The notes under the pieces were generated by a model, which was not told where the DNA came from, ran no database searches, and saw only the letters and a list, made by a program, of their open reading frames with translations. DNA of 26,093 nucleotides from a virus: positions 1 through 26,093 of IMG/VR virus record IMGVR_UViG_3300031227_004812; one strand, given 5' to 3'. Position 1 is the stretch's first letter, and every line of letters starts with the position of its first letter. Made by a program: the position numbers and the translations under genes. Below are positions 4,779 through 13,604 of the stretch, piece after piece.

Positions 4779-5063
4779 ATGAAAAAACAAAAACAACCAA
4801 CAGCGGTAGGTAACTATTGCACTATAGAAAAAATACCACAAGCAGAAACAAAATCAGGCGATATATTAATGCCAAGCAACCAAAGAGCATTACTAACAAA
4901 AGGAAAAGTATTATCAATCGGTAAAGGCGAAGACATAGAAAAATTAGGATTAATAATTGGTGAGGTAATTATTTATAACGAAGTAGAGAATAACACTGTA
5001 GCAACTGAAAACGCAGGAAGTGTATTTTTCATCAGAAATGATTTTATATACGGGAAAGAATAA
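4779..5063 (+). CDS. groES: GroES-like co-chaperonin
   Basis: A 94-residue protein matching the 10-kDa co-chaperonin in length and layout. Residues 14-20 form the first strand. Residues 20-34 (PQAETKSGDILMPSN) correspond to the mobile loop, with ILM (29-31) at the place of the hydrophobic tripeptide that docks on GroEL. KGKVLSIGKG (41-50), GEVIIYN (61-67) and a terminal strand (VFFIRNDFIYG) follow. The loop is shorter than in E. coli GroES. The protein should form a seven-subunit lid on a chaperonin. It lies 23 bases upstream of the phage chaperonin, in the usual groES-groEL order. Codon choice favours ACA, GCA and AAA more than the head genes do. Confidence 0.85.
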   Translation: MKKQKQPTAVGNYCTIEKIPQAETKSGDILMPSNQRALLTKGKVLSIGKGEDIEKLGLIIGEVIIYNEVENNTVATENAGSVFFIRNDFIYGKE

Positions 5064-5086
5064 AATAACAAATAAACAAAAATAAC

Positions 5087-6691
5087 ATGGCTTACAAAGC
5101 AGTAAGAGTACCAACAAAGGACTTTAAAAAAATTACATTTAGAGAAGAAATAATTGAGAAAATTATACCCGGAATCCAAAAAGTTGCCAGAGCAGTAAGC
5201 GCAACACTTGGTCCTAATGGAAAGAACTCAATTATTAAACTCAACATTGGACATAGATATACAAAAGACGGTGTAACCGTAGCTAGGAATATTAGTTTCG
5301 AAGATCGGTATGAAAATACTGGAGCTGAATTAGTCAGAGAGGTAGCCGAGAAAACCTGTAAAGAAGTTGGAGATGGCACTACTCAAAGTATCATCTTAGT
5401 TAATTCTCTTATCAATAATGGCTTAGATGAAATTAAGAATGGTAAGCGAGTAGATGAATTAGCTCGTGAGATTAAAGCAGATACTGATTTAGTTATTGGA
5501 GAACTACAAAAAGAATCAATTGATATTAAGAACAAGCAACAGATAATTGATGTAGCTAGTATTTCAGCTAACGACAGAGAATTAGGAAATTTAATAGGTG
5601 GTGTATACCACAAGATTGGTAAAGAGGGTGTGATTATCACAGAGGAAAGTGGAACCCTAGAAACTTATGTAGAAGAGGTAGATGGAATTAGACTTGATAA
5701 GGGAATCATCTCACCATATTTTATTACTAATCAAGAAAGATTAAAATCTGAACTAGACGATGTTTATATATTTATTTCTGATTTGGAGATAGCTTCATTT
5801 GCTCCATTTGTAGAATTATTGAAGAGGATGAGAGCAGATAACAATAATAATCCAATATCTATATTGGTGATAGCCGACAAGATAACTGGAGAAGCGGCGA
5901 GCGGGTTTATGTTGAACCATGTAAGGGGTCACATCAGATGTGCTTGCATAGAAACACCAGATAATAAGATTATTAAAAATGAATTATTAGAAGATTTAGC
6001 GGTAATGACTGGAGGTAAATTTATCTCAAGAGATTTACAAGAAAAGATTGCTGACCTAGATATAGAATCTCTTGGTAGAGCAAATAAGGTGATATCTGGA
6101 AAAGATAATACAACCATTGTTGGACCAAAGGGAGTAAAGAAAAATATTAAAAATAGAATAAATTTATTAAAGGAAGAATTTGAAAAAACAAAAAACAAAC
6201 ATTTAGAATTTAGAATTAGTGGATTAAGGAATAAGATTTCAATTTTAAGGGTTGGTGGAAGCACTCAATCTGAAATTGAAGAAAAGAAATATAGAATTGA
6301 GGATGCTGTTGAATCTACTAAGGTAGCAATGAAGGGTGGAATAATAATTGGAGGAGAGATTTCACTACTAAATGCTTCACAAAAATTAAATGATGGTGTA
6401 GTCAAAAGAGCTTGTACTGCTCCATTTAAAAAGTTATTGGAAAACATTGATAGGAATTACAAGGATATTATAGATAAAGTAGGTGGCAAGATTGGCTTTA
6501 ATGCATCTACTGAGAAAATAGAAAATTTCTTTAAGGCAGGAATAATTGATCCTGTACTCGTACCAATAACATCACTTAGAAATGCTGCGTCTGTTGCTGT
6601 GAATATATTGAAAACTGATAATGTCGTTTTCAACTATAAAGATTTAGATGAGCCAACAGATAGCCCGCTGACATTAAATGCTACTGATTAA
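5087..6691 (+). CDS. groEL: GroEL-like group I chaperonin
   Basis: A 534-residue chaperonin subunit that folds proteins inside an ATP-driven ring. Recognisable are TLGPNGKN (40-47), TKDGVTVAR (59-67) with the conserved Asp61, VGDGTT (94-99) with catalytic Asp96, KIGKEGVIITEE (176-187), the hinge/apical LDKGIISPYF (203-212), and RIEDAVEST (403-411) with Asp406 in the place of the ATP-hydrolysis Asp398 of E. coli. Oddities: the nucleotide-pocket GGG is GGE (422-424), the apical APGFGDRRK segment is replaced (TPDNKIIKN), and the Gly-Met tail is absent. Being encoded between terminase and portal suggests folding of capsid or fibre proteins. It should work with the GroES-like protein next door. 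Confidence 0.93.
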   Translation: MAYKAVRVPTKDFKKITFREEIIEKIIPGIQKVARAVSATLGPNGKNSIIKLNIGHRYTKDGVTVARNISFEDRYENTGAELVREVAEKTCKEVGDGTTQSIILVNSLINNGLDEIKNGKRVDELAREIKADTDLVIGELQKESIDIKNKQQIIDVASISANDRELGNLIGGVYHKIGKEGVIITEESGTLETYVEEVDGIRLDKGIISPYFITNQERLKSELDDVYIFISDLEIASFAPFVELLKRMRADNNNNPISILVIADKITGEAASGFMLNHVRGHIRCACIETPDNKIIKNELLEDLAVMTGGKFISRDLQEKIADLDIESLGRANKVISGKDNTTIVGPKGVKKNIKNRINLLKEEFEKTKNKHLEFRISGLRNKISILRVGGSTQSEIEEKKYRIEDAVESTKVAMKGGIIIGGEISLLNASQKLNDGVVKRACTAPFKKLLENIDRNYKDIIDKVGGKIGFNASTEKIENFFKAGIIDPVLVPITSLRNAASVAVNILKTDNVVFNYKDLDEPTDSPLTLNATD

Positions 6692-6705
6692 TATTTATAT
6701 AATTT

Positions 6706-8595
6706 ATGTCTTCAATGGTAGAAAATCCTAAAAAAGAGGATACAACTAAAAAAATACCGAAGCAAGGTGATAAAGAGCAGAAGATAGTTGATAATATTGA
6801 AAAAAAATATTCAGACTATAAAAGTAAAAGGGTAAGAACTTATCCTCAATTTGGTATATCTTCTACTGGCGGAGAAAGAACTCTTGTTGATGCTATGGAC
6901 TATGGCAATAAGCTCGTTGATAATTACAAAATTAAAGCAAATTGGAAAGAAGATTGGCAAGCTAATATTTCTGATATTACGCTTCATTCTAAGTTAATGG
7001 CTATATTAGCCAACATGACTTTACAGAAGTTTAATGTCGAATATAAACCGATGTTCTCGACTGATAGAAATTCTGTTTTCTTAGGTAATGTTATGGATGA
7101 TTATGCTCGTTGGATTACTACCAAAGAAAGGAATGGACACTTAGATCAATTGTTTATAGCTTTAAAGGCTTTGAGAGAACCAGCCGCTATAAGATTTATT
7201 GGTTATAAAAAATTACCATATTTTGAAGGTCTTGATTATCAGCATGTAAAGTTAGATGAATTTTATCCTGAGAGATTAGATACATTTTTTATGAATGATA
7301 TTCATAGATGTATTTGGAGGAAGGTTTGGAATTATGATGCTTGGAAAGATTCTCGTGAAAACAATTCTGCATTTAATAATGTTGATAAAGTAAAAAGAGC
7401 AGGAGCTGTCAGAAGTGACGGAGAAACATTCTTTGATATATCAGTGGATGTAGGAGAAGATCAAGTAGAAGAAAAACTTTGGTTTGACGAAGTTGCTAAT
7501 GAATTTCATATTAGCGCTAATCAAATTTTGATTACTAGACCAGGAACTAAATTAACTTCTATTAGTAAGGGTGGAAAGATACCATTTGCTAAATCTGTGT
7601 TTGAACCATTTGGACCAAACTTCTTTTATGGCAGACCATTAGCAATGATAATGGGACCTAATCAGGAAGCTATTGATTTCATGTTTAATGCAATGTTTGA
7701 TAAGACAATGCTTGATGTGATGAGACCAATATTAGTTGGTGGAATAAATGACATAGTAGATGATTATATTGGTCCTGGAATATTTACTGAAGTTGCTGAT
7801 GTAAATCAAATAAAGGAAATGGATGTTAAGCCATTAGATTTAACATCATTCAGAGTGATGCAAGAATTGCAAAGTAGGAATGCGTTTGCTTCTGTTGATG
7901 CTGCCGGACAAGGAAAGGTTAGTTTGGGTAATCCAACTGCTACTGAAATAGAGCGTGTGCAGGAACAGCAACAAAAGCTATTTGGTTTATTCAATACAAT
8001 GATTAATGACGGTCTTATACAAGAGCGTGATTTAATGGGATATATAATTATTGATAAGTATTTCAAGCGTCCAGATATGAAACAGTTTTTCATTGAGAAC
8101 GCTAAATTAATGAATGGCAAAGTAGGAACTAAAGTAATTAGAATTAAACCTAAATCTAAATTACCACTAAGGGATGAACTTGGAGTATCACCAGATTTAA
8201 GAGCTGAAGCTGAAAAAGATTTTGATGGAGAAACTCAGATAATAGAATTTGATCCAAGGATATTTGATGGATATAAATTTATGACTATTAGTACCGTAGC
8301 TCCAGCAATCGAAAATAGTAAGACTTTGAAGAAAGCAATGCTTGATAGAAAACTTGTTCAATTCTATAATCAGCCTGAATTATTTAATCCCGAAACAGTT
8401 AAAAAGATTGATGTTGAAAATAACAAAGATATACTTGGCGAACATGCTAGTGAATTATTAGGTAACCAGCAACAACAAGCACCACAGGGACTCCCAGATG
8501 TATTGGGAGGTGGTTCCCCTGCTACTGGACCAAATAGTAGCTCACCAAAGGCATTACCCGATCCAAGTAAATTACTAGGAGGAGAACAAATATAA
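6706..8595 (+). CDS. Portal protein
   Basis: A 629-residue protein between the terminase/chaperonin block and the head genes. The polar, lysine-rich N-terminus is followed by an alpha/beta body with W-rich segments (KANWKEDWQANI) and then a characteristic portal stretch (GRPLAMIMGPNQEAIDFMFN, about residues 308-327) leading into a long helical region. The C-terminal tail is rich in Gln, Pro, Ser and Gly (QQQQAPQGLPD). The portal is the dodecameric DNA gate of the procapsid and binds the terminase. Size, position and sequence character fit podovirus-type portals. Start ATG 6706 or 6715; no Shine-Dalgarno sequence. Confidence 0.75.
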   Translation: MSSMVENPKKEDTTKKIPKQGDKEQKIVDNIEKKYSDYKSKRVRTYPQFGISSTGGERTLVDAMDYGNKLVDNYKIKANWKEDWQANISDITLHSKLMAILANMTLQKFNVEYKPMFSTDRNSVFLGNVMDDYARWITTKERNGHLDQLFIALKALREPAAIRFIGYKKLPYFEGLDYQHVKLDEFYPERLDTFFMNDIHRCIWRKVWNYDAWKDSRENNSAFNNVDKVKRAGAVRSDGETFFDISVDVGEDQVEEKLWFDEVANEFHISANQILITRPGTKLTSISKGGKIPFAKSVFEPFGPNFFYGRPLAMIMGPNQEAIDFMFNAMFDKTMLDVMRPILVGGINDIVDDYIGPGIFTEVADVNQIKEMDVKPLDLTSFRVMQELQSRNAFASVDAAGQGKVSLGNPTATEIERVQEQQQKLFGLFNTMINDGLIQERDLMGYIIIDKYFKRPDMKQFFIENAKLMNGKVGTKVIRIKPKSKLPLRDELGVSPDLRAEAEKDFDGETQIIEFDPRIFDGYKFMTISTVAPAIENSKTLKKAMLDRKLVQFYNQPELFNPETVKKIDVENNKDILGEHASELLGNQQQQAPQGLPDVLGGGSPATGPNSSSPKALPDPSKLLGGEQI

Positions 8596-8608
8596 ATAAA
8601 CTAACAAT

Positions 8609-9073
8609 ATGAACAAACTAACTAACTGGTTATTAAATAGATATCAAAAAGATGCTAAAGAGAAATATGATTTAATGGTAATAGATGAATGGGAAGATGA
8701 ATTAGATAAGTTTAGAAAACTATTTTCTCAAAAAACTATTCGTGAAATTCTCTGGGAAATGGTATTTACCTACGATATAGCTCCACCAGTAAACCTAAAG
8801 GAGAGATATAAAATATATAAGAAATTAAATAGTGATAAAGATTTTTTCAAACTTTTTAAGAGCAAGTATTCTACAAATTACAAAGCCTTCTTTATGGCTA
8901 AAACTGATGAAGAAAAATGGATATTAAAAGGTAGGATGTTAGAATTACTTGATACTCTCAACACTATGGATATTGCTAAGGGCAAGTTGGATAATTGGGA
9001 TGAGGTAGAAAAAATAAATAGTAAAAAGATAACATTAAAAAAGGATCTACAAGAAAAATTTTTAACAAATTAA
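8609..9073 (+). CDS. Hypothetical helical protein after the portal
   Basis: A 154-residue, highly charged protein with predicted long helices and several aromatic patches (ILWEMVFTYDIAPPVNL, YSTNYKAFFMAKTDEEKWIL). No signal peptide, membrane segment or motif is seen. It lies 13 bases after the portal gene and 10 before the next, within the same operon. It may be a head-assembly factor, but I do not recognise it. Confidence 0.7.
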   Translation: MNKLTNWLLNRYQKDAKEKYDLMVIDEWEDELDKFRKLFSQKTIREILWEMVFTYDIAPPVNLKERYKIYKKLNSDKDFFKLFKSKYSTNYKAFFMAKTDEEKWILKGRMLELLDTLNTMDIAKGKLDNWDEVEKINSKKITLKKDLQEKFLTN

Positions 9074-9083
9074 CAACAAAACT

Positions 9084-9812
9084 ATGAGTGAAGAAGAAAA
9101 CACAACTCAAGAGGAAAAGGTCGATGAAAGTGAAAACTTAGAAGAAATTTTAGGTGAGGATAAACAAGATGATATAGATGAATTAGATGAAGCGGAAGAG
9201 CGTACTAGATATGTAATAAATATTGGTAAACCTTCTTGGGTAACAATTAAAGATCAGGAACATGTTAGATATCATCAAGAGGATGGTAGGCAAGTAGAGG
9301 TAATGGTCTTAATGAGAAACGACATAAGAGATAATTCTGAAACTGCTAGATCTTATGGAATTGAATTAAACAAAGTTCAAAAGATATATTTGTATTTTTA
9401 CAATGGAGTGTTTAAGGGAAAAAAAGCTGTTCCATTGGGACATTCTTTTCAAGTAAGAGATTGGCCGCATGTTATTAAGTGTCCGATAGGAACTAATAAA
9501 ATGGATGAAGTATTTTATAATATTCCAGTTGGTCAGGTAATGCAAATTGAAAGAGGATCTGATGTTGATGTAATAATAAAGAAATATGGTTATGTACTTG
9601 AAACAGATAAGGGTGGTAATGTATCCAATAATAATCCTTATTTTAAACAAATACAAGAAGCTAAAAGCTCTGTTAGTGAGGATATGATTACTAACTTCAA
9701 TAAGATGGTATCTGAAATGCAAAAAATAGACTTAAAAGATTTTCCTAAACAAACAAAAGATGCTAATCCAGTTACACTTGAGCCAACTGAAAATAGAGAA
9801 GACGTAGAATAA
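9084..9812 (+). CDS. Hypothetical acidic structural-region protein
   Basis: A 242-residue protein. Residues 1-40 are extremely acidic (Glu/Asp), then a compact alpha/beta core (about 42-170) includes RYVINIGKPSWVTIKD, KIYLYFYNGVFKGKKAVPLG and YNIPVGQVMQIERG. The C-terminal 70 residues are helical and polar. It has one cysteine and no catalytic motif. It sits between portal and scaffold, where phages often encode head-completion or core proteins. The acidic start could mimic DNA or bind a basic partner. Family not recognised. Confidence 0.7.
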   Translation: MSEEENTTQEEKVDESENLEEILGEDKQDDIDELDEAEERTRYVINIGKPSWVTIKDQEHVRYHQEDGRQVEVMVLMRNDIRDNSETARSYGIELNKVQKIYLYFYNGVFKGKKAVPLGHSFQVRDWPHVIKCPIGTNKMDEVFYNIPVGQVMQIERGSDVDVIIKKYGYVLETDKGGNVSNNNPYFKQIQEAKSSVSEDMITNFNKMVSEMQKIDLKDFPKQTKDANPVTLEPTENREDVE

Positions 9813-9830
9813 ATAATAACAAAAAAACAA

Positions 9831-10091
9831 ATGGAAGTATCACCAGAAACTCAACAAGAATTACAAGATGAAAGGCAGGCTAAAATAAGAGAATATAGTA
9901 AAAAGATAAATACAATTGTAATGAAGGTTGTTGAAATTTTTAAGAAAGAACAACTACACATGGGTGAATGTACTGATGTAGTTAATACAACTGCTAAGGC
10001 ATTAGCTGATAGTTCAGCGATGTTAAATATAAATTATGTTTCTAATCAGATAGAAACTGATGAGAAACTTAAAAAGAAATCTAAAAAATAA
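9831..10091 (+). CDS. Hypothetical small helical protein
   Basis: An 86-residue protein, mostly amphipathic helix (KIREYSKKINTIVMKVVEIF), ending in a lysine cluster (KLKKKSKK). No motif is recognised. It starts 18 bases after the previous gene, in an A-rich leader (AACAAAAAAACAAATG). It belongs to the head-assembly operon. Function unknown. Confidence 0.65.
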   Translation: MEVSPETQQELQDERQAKIREYSKKINTIVMKVVEIFKKEQLHMGECTDVVNTTAKALADSSAMLNINYVSNQIETDEKLKKKSKK

Positions 10092-10102
10092 TTAAGATAA
10101 TT

Positions 10103-10327
10103 ATGAAAGAATACACAAAGCAAGATTTGGATGGTCTTAAATCTGGCGAACGTGGTCAAATCATTGATGGTGAAATATCCTATGTGGTTGTAGGCGAAGT
10201 TGCTTACAAACTTTCTGAGGTTATTGAAGCTGTAGTTGGATGCAGTAAACCAAAGAAAGAAAAGAAAGAAGACAAACCAAAGGAAAGTAAATCAACTGCT
10301 AAACGAAAAAAAACTAGTAAAAAATAA
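10103..10327 (+). CDS. Hypothetical small protein with lysine-rich tail
   Basis: A 74-residue protein with a folded-looking N-terminal half (DGEISYVVVGEVAYKLSEV) and a C-terminal half that is almost entirely Lys, Glu, Ser and Arg, ending KRKKTSKK. The tail could bind DNA or the acidic scaffold. It lies 11 bases after its neighbour and is followed by a structured intergenic element. Function unknown. Confidence 0.65.
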   Translation: MKEYTKQDLDGLKSGERGQIIDGEISYVVVGEVAYKLSEVIEAVVGCSKPKKEKKEDKPKESKSTAKRKKTSKK

Positions 10328-10336
10328 TTAATATAC

Positions 10337-10393
10337 TCATTGATTCTTGGGTTTGCCATTACCCGATACCAAAAGGCGATATAAGAACAATGA
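10337..10393 (+). promoter_or_regulatory. Folded leader RNA before the scaffold gene
   Basis: TCATTGATTCTT (10337-10348) pairs with AAGAACAATGA (10383-10393), eleven pairs with one bulged A. Inside is GGGT/ACCC (10349-10352 with 10361-10364), whose loop TGCC (10354-10357) can pair with GGCG (10375-10378) to make a pseudoknot. The element ends 15 bases before the scaffold ATG and has no T-run. It could set translation or stability of the scaffold/capsid message, or be a processing site. Confidence 0.45.
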
Positions 10394-10408
10394 TTTAATA
10401 ACAACAAT

Positions 10409-11137
10409 ATGACAGAACCAATTTTGGACGATAAGGGAAAGGAAATCCCTGCTACCCCAGTCCCGGGCGAAGACGGAAAAAAACCAATCGATACTGATAT
10501 TCAAAAGCAAATCGATGAAGGCATAGTGAAAGCCACTGCCGAGCTAACAACTAAATTAGAAGTTAAAACTTTACAGGCAGATCAACTGACTGTAGAGGTA
10601 GGTAAATTAAGGAAAGATAATAAGCAACCTTTGCTTGCTCCAGTACTTAATAAGCCTGAACCAAAAGTTGATCTTGATGATGACTTGGGTGACGATAAAG
10701 ATTTTGATACTCAGTATCGAGAACGACGCACCGAAGAAAAGAAGGAAGAATATAAGACTAGAGTTGAAAGAGTTTTTGATAAGTTCCTCAATTCTGATGG
10801 TATTGAACTTGATGGTACAATAGATTCTAAATTTAGAAGTAAAGCTAATCGAATGCACCTTGGAGATACAGATGAAGAAGTCATGGAAAATTTAACTATG
10901 ATCTATACTGGTCTCAAACCTAAACCTGAGCAACAGCCAAAGGATAAGGACAAGGATAAAGAAGATGATATTAATATTGGTGATGGTGGCAATGAAGTTA
11001 CACCTAAAAAATCTGATAGTAAGTGGGCAACTAAGAAACTGAATAAGTTTGAAGAAGCTGCCGCAGAACATTTTCCTGGTGGTGAAAAACCATATAGAGA
11101 AAAGATGCAGAAACTTGAAGATAAAAAGGGTGAATAA
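10409..11137 (+). CDS. Probable scaffolding protein
   Basis: A 242-residue, very polar protein with no cysteine: a proline-rich N-terminus, a coiled-coil-like stretch (about 27-72, IQKQIDEGIVKATAELTTKL and following), an acidic linker (DLDDDLGDDKDFD), a helical block and a C-terminal basic/acidic segment with KPYREKMQKLEDKKGE. Scaffolds guide capsid subunits into a procapsid and then leave. The assignment rests on composition, size and position just before the decoration and capsid genes, which is the usual scaffold site. A capsid maturation protease is unlikely, since no catalytic motif is seen. Confidence 0.6.
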   Translation: MTEPILDDKGKEIPATPVPGEDGKKPIDTDIQKQIDEGIVKATAELTTKLEVKTLQADQLTVEVGKLRKDNKQPLLAPVLNKPEPKVDLDDDLGDDKDFDTQYRERRTEEKKEEYKTRVERVFDKFLNSDGIELDGTIDSKFRSKANRMHLGDTDEEVMENLTMIYTGLKPKPEQQPKDKDKDKEDDINIGDGGNEVTPKKSDSKWATKKLNKFEEAAAEHFPGGEKPYREKMQKLEDKKGE

Positions 11138-11180
11138 TTTTATCTAGCCTGCTGTTCCTTAAAAATTTAAGATTGAAATT

Positions 11181-11780
11181 ATGAGATTTGCAGGTTTTAA
11201 TCCTTTAAGGTTAAATAATGGATCAATGAATCTACCTGGCGTGGAAACTTTCGTTATCGACGGAAGTGTTACAGTCAATCAAGGTAGTGCATTAAAGATT
11301 GGAGTAGCCGATGGAGTAGATGTAGCTGATGCTAATTCAGACGAAATCTATGGCTATTGCCTTGCATTCATTATTAAACCAGGGAGCTTGAATCTTCCTC
11401 TTGAGCTAGTAAGTACAAATAGTACATATAATGATGGTACTTATACTGCTGCAAGAGATGGAGATACTTTTGCTGCTGCTTCTGATAATGCTACTGATAA
11501 ACAAATTTCCGCGGTGGTTATGCCAGCGAGGGGACTTATTTGTTCAGCGCATTTAGATGCAGACGCAGGAACAACTACAGGAAGTAATATTCCTGGATAC
11601 TTTATCGATATATTGGCAGGTAACGCCGCTGTTTTGCTAGACGAATCAGCTGCTTCTACCACTTCTGCCAATTATTCGTTAACCACAGGAATGAGTGCTA
11701 ATTCAGCAGTCGATCCTTCTTTCCCAGATACTGATGACAGGCGAATCCTAGTGATCGCTAATGAAGTTACTGGAACCTAA
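11181..11780 (+). CDS. Probable head decoration protein
   Basis: A 199-residue protein rich in Ala, Thr, Ser, Gly and Asp with predicted beta structure throughout and no membrane segment (FVIDGSVTVNQGSALKIG, GYFIDILAGNAAVLLDE). It sits between the scaffold-like gene and the major capsid gene, the place where many phages encode the capsid-stabilising (lambda gpD-like) protein. Sequence similarity to a specific family is not obvious to me. A short CTTAA/TTAAG hairpin (11159-11172) lies just upstream. Confidence 0.5.
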   Translation: MRFAGFNPLRLNNGSMNLPGVETFVIDGSVTVNQGSALKIGVADGVDVADANSDEIYGYCLAFIIKPGSLNLPLELVSTNSTYNDGTYTAARDGDTFAAASDNATDKQISAVVMPARGLICSAHLDADAGTTTGSNIPGYFIDILAGNAAVLLDESAASTTSANYSLTTGMSANSAVDPSFPDTDDRRILVIANEVTGT

Positions 11781-11799
11781 TTAATATTACATAAATTGT

Positions 11800-12747
11800 A
11801 TGCATTTAAGTTTATCTTGGGCAAAGTCCATGGAGGGTAATATTGATGAGTGGATCCATAACGGATTTAAACGTCATAGCGACTGGACTTCCCAAATACT
11901 AAACATAGAAAACAACGATGGATTCCTTAGGTTGGAAGACTCATGGGGACCTAGATTGATTTCTAAGTCTGGCGAGGCGCAATCCTCACCATCTGCCGAC
12001 AGGCAAAAAGGCTTCGAAACAGTTGCTTCACCACAAATCTTCAAGCAGAAGATGGTTGTGTCAGAGCAATATGTTACTCGTGGCAAGTATTCTCAAATTC
12101 AACGTGAAGCTGAGGATCTAGGAAAGGCAACAATGGAAACTCTTAATATATTTGGTGCGCAACCATTTATTGAAGCGTTTACATCTACTACTCTTTTCTA
12201 TGGTGATGCTAAACCTCTAGCTTCTAGTTCACATACTAGAGCTGATGGTGGTACAGCCATTTCTAACACTTCTTCTACTTCTATTCCATTGACTGATGCG
12301 AATCTAGAAACTGGAAGAATTAACATAAAACAGCAAAAAGGTGGTACTGGACAGAAATTGGCAATTGGATCAAACCTATTGTTAATGGTTCAGGAACAGC
12401 AAGAAAGAGAAGCTGTTGTTATCACTGGTTCTACTAGAAGGTCTGGTACTCCAAATAACGACTTGAATTTCTATCTTGGTCTTATTGATACCTTTGTTAA
12501 TCCATTTATCGGTGAAGACATCTCTGATCTAAATGGTGTTGCTGGTTTATCAACTTCATGGTTCTTGCTTGCTCGTGATGAGCATCAAATCATCATGTCT
12601 TACGAACAACGCCCAGTATTTACTACTTGGGATGACGAAGATGCTGATACCATGACAACTAAGGTTAAATTTAGCGCTTTGGTAGGTTGGACAAACCCAC
12701 TTGCTACTTATCATTCTAAAGGCGATAACTCAGCTTACAGTGGTTAA
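11800..12747 (+). CDS. Major capsid protein, HK97 fold (Mu gpT-like character)
   Basis: A 315-residue protein with the features of an HK97-type major capsid subunit. The N-terminal arm is followed by MVVSEQYVTRGKYSQIQREA (long helix region). A typical FYGDAKPLASSSHTRADGG stretch (about residues 138-156) comes next, then a beta-rich P-domain part and a C-terminal region with VKFSALVGWTNPLATYHSKG. The FYGDxKPLxSxxH pattern is recurrent in Mu gpT-like capsid proteins. It forms the hexamers and pentamers of the shell and is a plausible client of the phage chaperonin. Expression is likely coupled with scaffold and decoration genes. Confidence 0.8.
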   Translation: MHLSLSWAKSMEGNIDEWIHNGFKRHSDWTSQILNIENNDGFLRLEDSWGPRLISKSGEAQSSPSADRQKGFETVASPQIFKQKMVVSEQYVTRGKYSQIQREAEDLGKATMETLNIFGAQPFIEAFTSTTLFYGDAKPLASSSHTRADGGTAISNTSSTSIPLTDANLETGRINIKQQKGGTGQKLAIGSNLLLMVQEQQEREAVVITGSTRRSGTPNNDLNFYLGLIDTFVNPFIGEDISDLNGVAGLSTSWFLLARDEHQIIMSYEQRPVFTTWDDEDADTMTTKVKFSALVGWTNPLATYHSKGDNSAYSG

Positions 12748-12766
12748 TTAATAATCTCTTTATTCT

Positions 12767-13594
12767 ATGAGAAAAAATATTGAAAAGAGAAACGACTACG
12801 GAAAAGTTGCTTTAGTTGCTGTTGTAGTTTTTGCTATTTTAATAGCGGTTGGAGGAGCTTCAGCTTATGTCGCTTCTACAGTTACTATCAATAATAGCGA
12901 TGGTGGAATAGTTAATGTTGACGGAGATAGCGTTCAACAAGTTGATCCAATTAGTGATGTATCATTTGGTTCTGCTTCTGACTATTGTACTGGTGATAAT
13001 GAATTAGCTCAGATGTGTAATATTGGAGCGTATAGCCTCACATTAGAGGCTGTTGGTTCTAGTGGATCATTTAATTATCAGGGTGTTACTACTACTCCAT
13101 CTGTTTCTACTAAATACACAGTTAGTACAGCTCTTGATTTAACTGCTACTACAACTGCTAAGGGTGCAGATGATGTTAAATGGCTTGTTGCTTATTACAC
13201 CAATACTGGTGCAGATAAGATTGTTGACTGGGTTGGTATTGATCAATCTACTGCTCTTGGAGGTCAATCAGCCTCTTATCAGGTAGGTACTACCACTTGG
13301 GTAGGTGGAGTTATTGGTGGTTCTTTAACTGCTACAACTTCTGCTAGCCTTATTGCTTCTACTACTATTAGTACTGTATTTAATACTGATGTTAATAATG
13401 GTCCTATTGATATAGAGGACTTACCAGGATCTGGTGTAGTTGATGATAAGACTAAATTCCAATTAAAGAATGGTGATGTATTATTCGTAACTTGGAACCC
13501 ATATACTGCTACAAGTGCAGCTTCATTTACTTCTGCTGGTGGATTTACTGGTGTAGGTAAGCTATTTATTAACTTTTTTGCAAGAGATAACTAG
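12767..13594 (+). CDS. Beta-rich protein with N-terminal membrane segment
   Basis: A 275-residue protein. A basic start (MRKNIEKRNDYGK) precedes one hydrophobic segment (about 13-34, ALVAVVVFAILIAVGGASA). That could be a signal anchor, or a signal peptide cleaved after ASA. The rest is a Thr/Ser/Gly-rich beta domain, with C58 and C66 possibly forming a disulfide. Its layout mirrors the 183-residue protein at 1754. It directly follows the capsid gene. It could be a membrane-anchored or virion surface protein; no family is recognised. A strong hairpin follows the stop. Confidence 0.7.
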   Translation: MRKNIEKRNDYGKVALVAVVVFAILIAVGGASAYVASTVTINNSDGGIVNVDGDSVQQVDPISDVSFGSASDYCTGDNELAQMCNIGAYSLTLEAVGSSGSFNYQGVTTTPSVSTKYTVSTALDLTATTTAKGADDVKWLVAYYTNTGADKIVDWVGIDQSTALGGQSASYQVGTTTWVGGVIGGSLTATTSASLIASTTISTVFNTDVNNGPIDIEDLPGSGVVDDKTKFQLKNGDVLFVTWNPYTATSAASFTSAGGFTGVGKLFINFFARDN

Positions 13595-13604
13595 TTGTTT
13601 CTAA

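Noticed and set aside
5092-6447. Minus-strand open frames opposite the chaperonin gene, and others opposite fibres and portal
   Set aside because: They have no plausible starts or known motifs and are reverse-strand shadows of strongly supported plus-strand genes.
10635-10823. Small plus-strand frame inside the scaffold gene
   Set aside because: It lies wholly within the scaffold-like gene in another frame, has no leader typical of other starts and shows no recognisable protein features.
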